Shown piece by piece: positions 7,429 to 15,982 of a DNA stretch of 38,504 nt (position 1 is the first letter of the stretch; each line of letters starts with the position of its first letter). Origin of the DNA: Chloroflexota bacterium (GTDB lineage Bacteria > Chloroflexota > Dehalococcoidia > Lucifugimonadales > UBA3495); NCBI GenBank assembly GCA_009837355.1, contig VXTR01000003.1:1-38504 (forward strand), written 5' to 3'. The notes under the pieces were generated by a model that was given only the letters and a program-made list of their open reading frames with translations, made no database searches and was not told the origin of the DNA. Both the position numbers and the translations under genes were made by a program.

Positions 7429-8559
7429 ATGACCACCACCAACCGCAGCAAGTCGCTCGTCGTCATCCAGTTGGCTGGCGCCAACGACCCGCTGAACACC
7501 GTGATTCCCTACGCCGACGGGCTGTACTACGATTTCCGGCCCAACGTGGGCATCCCCACCGACCAGGTGATTCCCATCAACGAGCGGCTGGGGTTCAACC
7601 CCAACATGGCGCCCATCAAGTCGCTGTGGGACGAGGGCAAGGTAGCCATTGTCAACGGCATCGGCTATCCGAACCCCAACCGTTCGCACTTCCGCAGCAT
7701 GGACATCTGGCACACCTGCGAACCAGAAAAGATAGCCACCGAGGGCTGGCTGGGCCGGGTAATTCGCGACCTTGACCCCCAGGGTCAGAACGTGATTACC
7801 GGCGTGAACTTCGGGCGGGGGCTGCCCCGTTCCCTGGGCGCGCCGGGCGTGCCGGTGGCCTCGGTGGGGAACCTGGAAACCTACGGGTTGTTCCCCGACG
7901 TGGAGGAGGAGCGCATCCGCGGGCTGTGCCTGGACGCCTTCGGCAAGATGTACGGCGGCAGTATCCAGGACGCGGTGATGGACTACCTGGGGCAGACGGG
8001 CCGGGACGCGCTGAAAGGCGCCGACATCCTGCGCACCGCGCCGGACAAATATTCGTCCAGCGTGGAATACGCCGACAACCCCATCGCCCAGGCGCTGAAG
8101 AACGCGGCGCAGGTGATGACCGCCGACCTGGGCACCCGCATCTACTACACCCAGCACGGCAGCTTCGACACCCACGGCGACGAGGTGAAGGTGCAGGGCG
8201 GCCTGTGGAACCAGGTTTCCGGCGCAGTGAGTGACTTCATGGCCGACCTGGAAGAGCACGGCAAGGCCGAAGATGCCATCGTGCTGATCTGGACGGAGTT
8301 CGGCCGGCGCATTCGGGACAACGGTTCCGGCACCGACCACGGCTCCGGCGGGACGGCGTTCATCATCGGCAACGAGGTGAACGGCGGCTTCTACGGCGAG
8401 TACCCGTCCCTGGCCGAAAAGGACCAGCTGGACGGCGACCTGCACTTCAACAACGACTTCCGTTCCACGTACTCGACCATTGCCGAGCAGTGGCTGGGTC
8501 TGGACCCGGTTCCAATCGTCAACGGCCAGTTCGAGCAGTGGGACTTCATCCGCAATTAA
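7429..8559 (+). CDS. DUF1501 family protein
   Basis: The 376-residue product is a DUF1501 protein, a family with an alkaline-phosphatase/sulfatase-like fold and no firmly assigned reaction. Family landmarks are SLVVIQLAGANDPLNTVIPY at the start, a middle HGSFDTHGDE motif and the late WTEFGRRIRDNGSGTDHGSGG block with clustered Asp and His, suggestive of a metal site. The ATG at 7429 has AAGGAGG about 11 bases upstream. In contrast to most DUF1501 proteins there is no Tat signal after this start; an in-frame upstream hydrophobic run (codons at about 7345-7401) would only be included with a much earlier start. It is paired with DUF1800 downstream, as in many genomes. Confidence 0.85.
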   Translation: MTTTNRSKSLVVIQLAGANDPLNTVIPYADGLYYDFRPNVGIPTDQVIPINERLGFNPNMAPIKSLWDEGKVAIVNGIGYPNPNRSHFRSMDIWHTCEPEKIATEGWLGRVIRDLDPQGQNVITGVNFGRGLPRSLGAPGVPVASVGNLETYGLFPDVEEERIRGLCLDAFGKMYGGSIQDAVMDYLGQTGRDALKGADILRTAPDKYSSSVEYADNPIAQALKNAAQVMTADLGTRIYYTQHGSFDTHGDEVKVQGGLWNQVSGAVSDFMADLEEHGKAEDAIVLIWTEFGRRIRDNGSGTDHGSGGTAFIIGNEVNGGFYGEYPSLAEKDQLDGDLHFNNDFRSTYSTIAEQWLGLDPVPIVNGQFEQWDFIRN

Positions 8560-8588
8560 TCCACAAAAGGGAAAGTACGGAGGCAATT

Positions 8589-10004
8589 ATGAGCAATGCC
8601 GACATTGCCTTGATGGCGCACCTGATGCGTCGGGCCGGTTTCGGCGCCAGCCGCGACGAATTGGAACAGCGGAACGCCCGCGGCTATGAGAACGTGGTGG
8701 AAGACCTGCTCAATCCCGGCGCCGCCAACTCCATGCCGGACGACGTTATCCGCCGCTACCACGTGGATATGGCGGAGATGCGGGAGCTGAACAGCGCCGG
8801 GGCTTACTGGCTGTACCGGATGGTAACCACGGACAACCCGCTGGAAGAGAAGATGGCGCTGTTCTGGCACAGCCTGTTCGCCACCGGCTACTCCAAGCTG
8901 AACCAGGCGCGCGCGCTGATGAACCAGATTGACACCTCCCGGCGCAACGCCATGGGCGACTTCCGGACGATGCTGGTGGAGTTGTCAAAGGACCCGGCCA
9001 TGATCATCTGGCTGGACAACAACGACAACCACAAGGGCGACATCAACGAGAACTACGGCCGGGAGCTGCTGGAGCTCTTCTCCATGGGCATCGGCAACTA
9101 CACCGAGGACGACGTGAAGGAGTGCGCCCGCGCCTTCACCGGCTGGACTTTGGGCAACGCCGAGTACATGGCCACCCGGGCCAGCCGGGATTCCATCTGG
9201 CCGTACAGCCGCATTTCCTGGCACTTCCAGTACCGGGACCACGACCACGACGACGGCGAAAAGACGTTCCTGGGCGAGACCGGCAACTTCAACGGCGAGG
9301 ACATCATCGACATCATCGTGCGGCAGGAGGCCACGGCGCGGTTCATCTGCACGCGGCTGTTCCAGTTCTTCGCCGCCGACGAGGTGGACGCTGCCGGCGA
9401 GGCCGTCATCGAGGAGATGATGGCGTCCTACTTTGCATCCGGCTATGAAATCCGCTCGGTGCTGCGGACGCTGTTCAACTCCGACTACTTCAAGTCGGAG
9501 TCGGCGAGGTTCGCCCGGGTCAAGGGGCCGGTGGAGTTGGTAGTGGGCGCGGTCAGGCTGGCCGGAACCTATCAGGAGCCGACTTTCGGCGCAGACCAGC
9601 TGGCCCGTTACACCATGTACATGGGACAGGGCATCTTCCAGCCGCCCAGCGTGGAAGGCTGGCACGAAGGCGCGGAGTGGATTGACAGCGGCGCCCTGGT
9701 GGAACGGGTGAACTTCGTGGGCAAGGAGCTGGGCGACCCGACGAACCCCGGCGTCATGGCCATCATCGACCGCGCGTCCGCCGGCGTGGATGGGCCATTG
9801 TCCGCCGAGGCGCAGGTTGACGTGTGCGCCGACCTGCTGGGGCCGATCCCACTGTCCGACTCCACGCGCAGCTCGCTGAGCGAGTTCGCCAGCCAGCAGG
9901 GTGAGGCCGACCTGCGTCCCGGCGCGCGCACCGAGGCCGACGAGCAGCGCATCGCCAACCTGCTGCGGCTGCTGACGGCGACGCGGGAGTATCAGTTGGC
10001 GTAG
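8589..10004 (+). CDS. DUF1800 family protein
   Basis: The 471-residue product is a typical DUF1800 protein. It has an N-terminal LMRRAGFGASRDELE, then EKMALFWHSLFATGYSKL, the ENYGRELLELFSMGIGNYTEDDVKECARAFTGWTL block and a C-terminal GQGIFQPPSVEGWHEGAEWI. The biochemical role of the family is unknown. It is almost always next to a DUF1501 gene, as here (29-base gap), so the two proteins probably form a complex or process the same substrate. No secretion signal is visible at the ATG 8589, which has GGAGG five bases upstream. Earlier in-frame codons overlap the DUF1501 gene and lack homology. Confidence 0.9.
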   Translation: MSNADIALMAHLMRRAGFGASRDELEQRNARGYENVVEDLLNPGAANSMPDDVIRRYHVDMAEMRELNSAGAYWLYRMVTTDNPLEEKMALFWHSLFATGYSKLNQARALMNQIDTSRRNAMGDFRTMLVELSKDPAMIIWLDNNDNHKGDINENYGRELLELFSMGIGNYTEDDVKECARAFTGWTLGNAEYMATRASRDSIWPYSRISWHFQYRDHDHDDGEKTFLGETGNFNGEDIIDIIVRQEATARFICTRLFQFFAADEVDAAGEAVIEEMMASYFASGYEIRSVLRTLFNSDYFKSESARFARVKGPVELVVGAVRLAGTYQEPTFGADQLARYTMYMGQGIFQPPSVEGWHEGAEWIDSGALVERVNFVGKELGDPTNPGVMAIIDRASAGVDGPLSAEAQVDVCADLLGPIPLSDSTRSSLSEFASQQGEADLRPGARTEADEQRIANLLRLLTATREYQLA

Positions 10005-10034
10005 TTGGTTCGCCGACGTTCACAGCAGATTACA

Positions 10035-10060
10035 TAGGGGCGGCCCATGGGTCGCCCCTA
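10035..10060. repeat. Near-perfect 26-bp palindrome between DUF1800 and NHL genes
   Basis: The sequence opens TAGGGGCG and closes CGCCCCTA around a CCCATGGG core, with only one mismatched pair over 26 bases. The transcript could form a stem just before the ribosome site of the NHL gene. Palindromes of this GGGGCGNCCCATGGGTCGCCCC type occur as dispersed elements in many genomes; only one copy is in this window. It lacks a T-tract, so a simple terminator is less likely. Confidence 0.55.
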
Positions 10061-10081
10061 CAGCGAATAGGAGAAGCTACT

Positions 10082-11110
10082 ATGACTACCGCCGTAGCCG
10101 CCGGGCCGGTGGAATACATCAAGACCATTGGGCTGACCACCAACCAGAGCGGCCGAGGGTTCACCAACCCCTACGACTGCGCTTTTGACGCCGACGGGCG
10201 CATCCTGACACTGAATCGCTGCGACACGGTGCGGGCCTCGCTGGTTCGCATCGGGATGATGAGTTGGGATGAGGACTACCTGGGCGAGTTCAGCCGGGGG
10301 TACGGGCGCGGCGACGGGCAGTGGATTCTGCCGGTGGCCATGGCACTGGACCGCCAGGGCGTGGTGTACGTTACCGACGAGCAGCAGCACCGGATTACCG
10401 CGCTGGACACCGACGGCAATTTTGTGCGTCAGTGGGGCGAAAAGGGCAGCGACGCCGTGCAGATGAACGGCCCGGCCGGCCTGGCCATCGGCGGCGACGA
10501 AATCCTGTACGTCGTTGAGCAAGGCAACAACCGGGTGCAGCGGTTCACCACGGCCGGCGAGTCGCTGGGGACATGGGGCGAGGCCGGCGACGGACCCGGA
10601 CAGTTCAATATGCCCTGGGGCGTCGGCCTGGACGCCGCCGGCAACGTGTACGTGGCCGACTGGCGGAACGACCGGGTACAGAAGTTCACCGCCGACGGGC
10701 AGTTTATCGCCGCCTATGGCTCCTCGGGCGACGGCGACGGACAGCTGAGCCGTCCCTCCGCGGTGTGCGTTGACTCCGCAGGCTACATCTACGTGGCCGA
10801 CTGGGGCAACGAGCGGGTGCAGATATTCGACGGGGACGGGAGCTTTGTACAGTCGCTGCGGGGGCAGGCCACGCTGTCCAAGTGGGCGCAGGATTACATG
10901 TCCGTGAATCCGGACGAGCGCAACACCCGTGAGATTGCCAACCTGGTGCCGGAACTGCCGGCGCACTTTGACACGCCGTATCTCATTTCCTCACAAACCG
11001 AACCATACTTCTGGGGGCCGGTGTCGGTGCGGCTGGACGCCGAGGAGCGGCTATTCGTCGTGGAGTCCAACCGCCACCGCATCCAGGTGTACCAACGCCG
11101 CAAGGAGTGA
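10082..11110 (+). CDS. NHL-repeat beta-propeller protein
   Basis: The 342-residue product consists of repeated NHL units such as NMPWGVGLDAAGNVYVADWRNDRVQKF and RPSAVCVDSAGYIYVADWGNERVQIF (pattern only partly quoted by position: about residues 175-260), which together give a six-bladed beta-propeller. There is no signal peptide or membrane segment, so it is probably cytoplasmic or secreted by a non-classical route. NHL propellers serve as binding scaffolds or as lactonase/lyase-type enzymes; no catalytic residues are obvious. The start has AGGAGA upstream. It ends seven bases before the TTG of glcD and follows the DUF1501/DUF1800 pair, so it may act with either group. Confidence 0.85.
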   Translation: MTTAVAAGPVEYIKTIGLTTNQSGRGFTNPYDCAFDADGRILTLNRCDTVRASLVRIGMMSWDEDYLGEFSRGYGRGDGQWILPVAMALDRQGVVYVTDEQQHRITALDTDGNFVRQWGEKGSDAVQMNGPAGLAIGGDEILYVVEQGNNRVQRFTTAGESLGTWGEAGDGPGQFNMPWGVGLDAAGNVYVADWRNDRVQKFTADGQFIAAYGSSGDGDGQLSRPSAVCVDSAGYIYVADWGNERVQIFDGDGSFVQSLRGQATLSKWAQDYMSVNPDERNTREIANLVPELPAHFDTPYLISSQTEPYFWGPVSVRLDAEERLFVVESNRHRIQVYQRRKE

Positions 11111-11117
11111 ACCGACG

Positions 11118-12554
11118 TTGTCCAGCCCTGACCTGCTGACCCAAATCCGCGCCGTCGTCGGGGACGATTATGTAATTGACCACCGGGAGGATTTGCTGGT
11201 CTATGAGTACGACGGCTCGGTTGACCGCTCCATGCCCCGGGCGGTGGTGCTGCCGGACGGTGTTGACGAAGTAAGCAGGGTGATGGCTCTGGGCTACGAG
11301 GCCGGCGTTACCGTAGTTGGACGGGGCAGCGGCACCGGACTCAGCGGCGGGGCGATCACGCCGCCGGACGGGTTGCAGATTGCCTTTCCCCGCATGAACC
11401 GCATCCTGGACGTGGATACGGTGAACTGCACGGCGCTGGTGGAGCCGGGAGTCATCAACCTGGACCTGGACAACCACGTGCGGCGGTTCGGGATGCGCTA
11501 CGCTCCGGATCCGTCCAGCCAGCGGGCGTGCAGCATCGGCGGGAACATCGCGGAGAACGCCGGCGGGCCGCACTGCCTGGCATACGGCGCTACCACCAAC
11601 CACGTCATCGGTATGGAGGTCGTGCTGGAAGACGGCACGGTGGTGAACCTGGGGAGCATGGCGCGGGAAGCCGCCGGCTACGACCTGCGCGGGGCGTTCG
11701 TCGGTTCCGAGGGAACTTTCGGCATCGCCACCAAGATACTGGTGCGGCTGCTGCCGACGCCGGAAACGGTGCGCACGTTCCTGGGCATCTTTCCTGACAT
11801 TGACTCGGCCTGCACCGCCGTGTCCGCCGTTATCGGCCACGGCATCGTGCCGGCGGCTTTAGAAATGATTGACGCGCTGAGCATCAAGGCGGTGCAGAAC
11901 GTAACCGACGCCGGCTATCCCAACGACGCCGGCGCGGTGCTGCTCATTGAGCTGGAGGGCTTGCAGGAAGAGGTGGACGAAGTAACCAGGGAGGTTGAAT
12001 CCGCGCTGTGGGACACCGGGGCCGCCGACGTGCGAATCGCCGAGGATGACGACGAACGGGAACGGCTGTGGCTAGGCCGCAAGACGGCGTTCGGAGCATT
12101 CGGCACCATTGCGCCCAACTACTACCTGGTGGACGGCGTGGTGCCGCGCACTCGGCTGACGCAGATGCTGCGCAAGGTGAACGAAGTCAGCGAGCGTTAC
12201 GGCATCACCATCGCCAACGTGTTCCACGCCGGGGACGGCAACCTGCATCCCTGTATGCTCTTTGACGCCCGGGAGCCGGGGGTGATGGACAAGGCCCTGG
12301 CGGCGGCGGCCGAGTTGATGGAGGAATGCGCCGCGTTAGGCGGAACGCTGAGCGGCGAGCACGGCATCGGGCTGGAAAAGAAGGAGTTTATGCCCCTGGT
12401 CTATACCGACGCCGACATGGCGGCGATGCAGCGGGTGCGGGAGGCTTTCGCGCCAGAGAACCGCTTGAATCCGGGCAAGATTTTCCCCGACGGCAGCTAC
12501 TGGCGTCCGGCCGGGGCGCATCCGGCGGGGCACGCTGCCGTGTTGTACGTGTGA
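11118..12554 (+). CDS. glcD: Glycolate oxidase FAD subunit GlcD
   Basis: The 478-residue protein is an FAD-linked oxidase of the GlcD type, which oxidises glycolate to glyoxylate together with GlcE and GlcF at the membrane. It shows the FAD pyrophosphate loop GRGSGTGLSGGA (about 68-79), CSIGGNIAENAGG, VGSEGTFGIAT and, in the C-terminal half, VFHAGDGNLHP, SGEHGIGLEKKEFM and ENRLNPGKIFP. The TTG at 11118 is taken as the start because AAGGAG lies ten bases before it and the length fits; no ATG is available before the family homology starts. Its stop overlaps a GTG start of the nuclease/ATPase gene by four bases. glcE and glcF follow only after that gene. Other 2-hydroxy acids such as D-lactate remain possible substrates. 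Confidence 0.9.
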   Translation: MSSPDLLTQIRAVVGDDYVIDHREDLLVYEYDGSVDRSMPRAVVLPDGVDEVSRVMALGYEAGVTVVGRGSGTGLSGGAITPPDGLQIAFPRMNRILDVDTVNCTALVEPGVINLDLDNHVRRFGMRYAPDPSSQRACSIGGNIAENAGGPHCLAYGATTNHVIGMEVVLEDGTVVNLGSMAREAAGYDLRGAFVGSEGTFGIATKILVRLLPTPETVRTFLGIFPDIDSACTAVSAVIGHGIVPAALEMIDALSIKAVQNVTDAGYPNDAGAVLLIELEGLQEEVDEVTREVESALWDTGAADVRIAEDDDERERLWLGRKTAFGAFGTIAPNYYLVDGVVPRTRLTQMLRKVNEVSERYGITIANVFHAGDGNLHPCMLFDAREPGVMDKALAAAAELMEECAALGGTLSGEHGIGLEKKEFMPLVYTDADMAAMQRVREAFAPENRLNPGKIFPDGSYWRPAGAHPAGHAAVLYV

Positions 12555-14647
12555 CTCTTGTGCCACCACGACACCGAAATAGCGTTGGCTCCCTCTCCAA
12601 CGGAAGCGGACAGACGGGGCTGTTGCTAGACGACGCCGATTCATTGCTGGGCCGGCTGCACGTGGCCAAAGCGAGATTTGACCATGTTGAGCCATTTTCC
12701 CTTGACTTGTTCAAAGGGTTCTCGTCCTTGCGGGCGTTGACTTATTCGGTCAGCATCCCGATGATTACCCGGCTGATGCGGGAAGTCGGGTTTGACGAGT
12801 TGGAGGTGGTCTTCGGACACGCTGGGCTGATTAATCGTACCGTCGAGGACGTCCTGTCGTTCCAGCACGTAGTTGAGGATTTGCAGAACCAAGCTCTTGT
12901 GACGAGCCTTGACGACGAAAAGCGTCAAGAGCTTTTCGACTCGGTAGCCGCCGGCAAAACCAGGTTCTACGTAGTAAAAGACGCCGCCATTTCCCACGCC
13001 AAAATCTACTTGCTGGAAAACTCCCACACGAACCGAAGGCGCGTAGTTGTTGGCTCGGCCAACCTTTCGGAGCAGGCGCTATCCGGCAAGCAGGCGGAGA
13101 CTTTGCTGGCGTTTGACGACGATGACGCGGCCTGGGCGCATTATTGCGCGCAATATGAAGCGGTACGGGATACGGCCACCAGCAAGCTGGAATTGCGGCC
13201 CCAGCCTTTGCCGGCCCTGGACTTGGCGGAAATCCCCGCGCTGAAAGAGGCTCTGGAAGACGAGCGCGAAACCGGCGTTACAATTTTCACGCCGCCGGTT
13301 ACCAGTGCCGAAGAACTCACTTTTCAGGTCGTAGAGCACAAGGTAGAGCGTATTAGGGACTACGTACGCAAAGATATAGGTGACCAAAGACCAGACCGAT
13401 CGGGCAACGTGGTATTGAACCGTCATGTTATTGGGCAGATAGTCCGCCTTTCGCGGTCTCGCACGAGGGAGAATGAAGCAGAGCAAAACACTTGGCTGAC
13501 CATTAATCCTGACCGTCAAAGCATCAATCTGTCAGGAAAGCAAATTAATCTGGAGGCTGATTGGCCACAGGTGCGCGGTGATACGGCCTGTTGGCTGGAG
13601 TTTTTCGACAACTACGGCAAGGGATTCTCGGGCGACGTGCCCCGTCTCCAACGCGACTATTTCACGTTTATGAGTTGGTTCTATTTTTCTCCATTGCTAT
13701 GCGAGCTCCGGGATGCCGCCCTCAGACAGAATATGTCGTCATTTAACCATCCAATGTTCGCTGTCATGCACGGCGATAGCAGTTGCGGCAAAACAACCTT
13801 TATTGAAACGTTGATGACATCAATGTTCGAGTTTTGGCAGCGGTTGGAACCATCTCAGTTCACCGCATCCAACCTTCGGGCGTTGCGACATTCCTACCGC
13901 CGTTTTCCCGTTTTCTTCGACGACATCACTCGAGACCGATTCAATCGCTATGGTGAAGAGATCATCAAAGACCCGAACACGCCGGGGGTAGAATATCCTT
14001 GCTTCGTCATCTCGATGAACGCCAATGCGAGAAATTTCAAGACGGAGGTCATCAAGCGTTGCCTGATGATTTACACTCGCACTTACATTCCTGGCGACCG
14101 CATTGTGGAGCGCAACCAGTTGCAGCGTTCCGTAACTGGCATCCGCAGCCGACTCACCACGTCGCTGTACCGCGAATATCTGCGGCGCATCCTCGCCGTC
14201 ATTGATGGTATGGAACGCTCCGATGCCGGGGATGCCGATGTGCTGGAACTGTCATCGGGCGTTCTGCGAAATTTGATCAACGAAGCAAAACCAGATGGCG
14301 CTGTGTTGCCCCAATGGTGTCAGCAAACGTCGCTGATTGAATACCAAGAGCGAGCTTTTGAGCGTCCTAAACTGCTGCTGGAGAACCTGATTTCCAAAGA
14401 CCGATACAGCAAACGCCGCAACCCGCCAGAATCCTACTGGTCGCTGCGCGATAACCAAGTAGTCGTCAACGCTGGAACTCAGGAATTGCGCAGTCTCCGT
14501 ACCGATATACCGGATTGGATTCTAGACGACACCAGCAGCGTTGCCGGTTTGCTGACACTGAAGCGCAAGGAGCTAGAGGATTTTCTGGGAGTCCGATCGC
14601 TGAAACCACGAAACCCGCTGCAACGATTCTTGTCAGCGGGACGCTGA
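12551..14647 (+). CDS. HKD (PLD-like) nuclease domain fused to P-loop ATPase
   Basis: The 698-residue product has two recognisable parts. Residues about 20-200 resemble the HKD/phospholipase-D nuclease family: His149-x-Lys151 in SHAKIYLLE, then VVVGSANLS with Ser169 and Asn171, and Glu183 twelve residues later. Only one HKD set is present, as in dimeric nucleases such as BfiI. Residues about 390-560 form a P-loop ATPase with Walker A GDSSCGKTT (408-416), Walker B VFFDD (Asp457, Asp458), a sensor-like FVISMNAN and an Arg-containing VIKRCLM; it recalls phage SF3-type helicases. The start is the GTG overlapping the glcD stop; earlier open codons lie inside glcD. Base composition is nearer 50% GC in places, against roughly 65-70% in glc genes. 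A DNA-targeting defence or mobile-element protein is inferred, not shown. Confidence 0.7.
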   Translation: MTLVPPRHRNSVGSLSNGSGQTGLLLDDADSLLGRLHVAKARFDHVEPFSLDLFKGFSSLRALTYSVSIPMITRLMREVGFDELEVVFGHAGLINRTVEDVLSFQHVVEDLQNQALVTSLDDEKRQELFDSVAAGKTRFYVVKDAAISHAKIYLLENSHTNRRRVVVGSANLSEQALSGKQAETLLAFDDDDAAWAHYCAQYEAVRDTATSKLELRPQPLPALDLAEIPALKEALEDERETGVTIFTPPVTSAEELTFQVVEHKVERIRDYVRKDIGDQRPDRSGNVVLNRHVIGQIVRLSRSRTRENEAEQNTWLTINPDRQSINLSGKQINLEADWPQVRGDTACWLEFFDNYGKGFSGDVPRLQRDYFTFMSWFYFSPLLCELRDAALRQNMSSFNHPMFAVMHGDSSCGKTTFIETLMTSMFEFWQRLEPSQFTASNLRALRHSYRRFPVFFDDITRDRFNRYGEEIIKDPNTPGVEYPCFVISMNANARNFKTEVIKRCLMIYTRTYIPGDRIVERNQLQRSVTGIRSRLTTSLYREYLRRILAVIDGMERSDAGDADVLELSSGVLRNLINEAKPDGAVLPQWCQQTSLIEYQERAFERPKLLLENLISKDRYSKRRNPPESYWSLRDNQVVVNAGTQELRSLRTDIPDWILDDTSSVAGLLTLKRKELEDFLGVRSLKPRNPLQRFLSAGR

Positions 14648-14650
14648 CAG

Positions 14651-15982
14651 ATGATGAGCAACATCACCGCTCAGCTGGCCGACGTGATTGGCGCCGATGC
14701 CGTGGCGGATTCCGGCCGGCTGGCGGAATATGCTATTGGGCCGTTCACTCCCGTTGGTGCCGTGCGGCCGGCGGATGCTGATGGCGTGGCGGCGGTGATG
14801 GCGTGGGCACAGCGGGCCGGGATCGGCGTCTATCCTGTTGGGGGACGGACGCTGGCGCAATTGGGCAACGTGCCGACTCGGCCCGGCATTGCGCTGGACC
14901 TGTCCGGGTTGAATCGCCTGGTGGATTTTCAGCCGGCGGACCTTACCGTGCAAGCGCAGGCCGGTATGACCATCGCGCAACTTGACGCCGAGTTGGCCCA
15001 GGACGGCAAGCACGTTCCGCTGGGCGCGCCGCTGGCGCAGCGGGCTACCATTGGCGGCACGCTGGCCACCGGAATCAGCGGGCCGTTGCGGACTACCTAC
15101 GGTTTGCCCCGGGACTGGCTCATCGGGGTCAGCGTGGTGGGCGCCGACGGCACTGCCAGCAAAGCCGGCGGGCAGGTGGTCAAGAACGTTACCGGCTACG
15201 ACCTGAACCGACTCTACACGGGGTCGCTGGGCACGTTGGCGGTGATTACCGAAGCTACCTTCAAGCTGGCGCCGGCGCCTACGGAATGGGCTGCCATTGC
15301 CGCCGCTTTCAGCGATAACGACGCCGCGATTGCAGCCTGCCGGGAGCTGCAAGCACAACCCTACGCTCCGCAGGCTTTGCACCTGCTGAATCCGGCGGCG
15401 GCACGGAGTATGGGGAACCCCGACCTGCCGTCGGGATACGGGCCGGTGGCCATCGCTATTATCGGCGGGCGACCGTCGTCGGTGCGGCGGCGGATTACCG
15501 ACACGGCGCTGCTGTGGCTGGAGGCGGCCAGCACGCTGCACATTGCTGGCGCGGAGGCGGTTCAGCTAACGGAAGCGCTGGCGGATTTGCCGTTCAATCC
15601 TAGCAACCCGCCGTCGGTTTGCGTTCGCGTCAACGCGCCGCCGGACGCGCTGCCGCAGTTGCTGGCGATGGAACGGGAAGAACTGGCGGGAGCGACACCG
15701 GCGATTGCCGGCGACGTTGGATTTGGCGGCGGACGGCTGCTGTGGTGGGAAGATTTTTCCGATGCGGATGCGTCGCAAATCGCAGACAGACTGCGGGGCA
15801 TTCAGGGCGCCGCTGCACAGTTGGGCGGAGACGCCATCGTGGAGAGCTGTCCGGCATCGGTGAAAGAGCACATTGACGTGTGGGGGCCGGAGCCGTCGGG
15901 AATGGCCATAATGCGGCGCATCAAGGAGCAGTTTGACCCTAACAACATACTCAATCCCGGCCGCTTTATGGGAGGGTTATGA
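14651..15982 (+). CDS. glcE: Glycolate oxidase subunit GlcE
   Basis: The 443-residue product is the second FAD-binding subunit of glycolate oxidase. It shows VDFQPADLTVQAQAGMTIAQL, a loop GATIGGTL-like segment (ATIGGTLATGISGPLRTTYG), GGQVVKNVTGYDLNRL and GSLGTLAVITEATFKL, and ends NNILNPGRFMGG. It lacks the long GlcD C-terminal insert, as expected for GlcE, though it is somewhat longer than E. coli GlcE. The ATG lies three bases after the stop of the nuclease/ATPase gene, with a second ATG directly following; no strong ribosome site is seen, so translation may depend on readthrough of ribosomes from upstream. It overlaps glcF by four bases. Confidence 0.9.
   Translation: MMSNITAQLADVIGADAVADSGRLAEYAIGPFTPVGAVRPADADGVAAVMAWAQRAGIGVYPVGGRTLAQLGNVPTRPGIALDLSGLNRLVDFQPADLTVQAQAGMTIAQLDAELAQDGKHVPLGAPLAQRATIGGTLATGISGPLRTTYGLPRDWLIGVSVVGADGTASKAGGQVVKNVTGYDLNRLYTGSLGTLAVITEATFKLAPAPTEWAAIAAAFSDNDAAIAACRELQAQPYAPQALHLLNPAAARSMGNPDLPSGYGPVAIAIIGGRPSSVRRRITDTALLWLEAASTLHIAGAEAVQLTEALADLPFNPSNPPSVCVRVNAPPDALPQLLAMEREELAGATPAIAGDVGFGGGRLLWWEDFSDADASQIADRLRGIQGAAAQLGGDAIVESCPASVKEHIDVWGPEPSGMAIMRRIKEQFDPNNILNPGRFMGGL

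Noticed and set aside
7390-8586. Long minus-strand frame (398 codons) opposite DUF1501
   Set aside because: It is an antisense shadow in GC-rich DNA; the plus strand has a ribosome site and full-length family match.
12326-12550. N-terminal extension of the HKD/ATPase protein into glcD
   Set aside because: The 75 extra codons overlap the conserved C-terminal end of GlcD and are Arg-rich shadow sequence; the GTG at 12551 overlapping the glcD stop is a better start.
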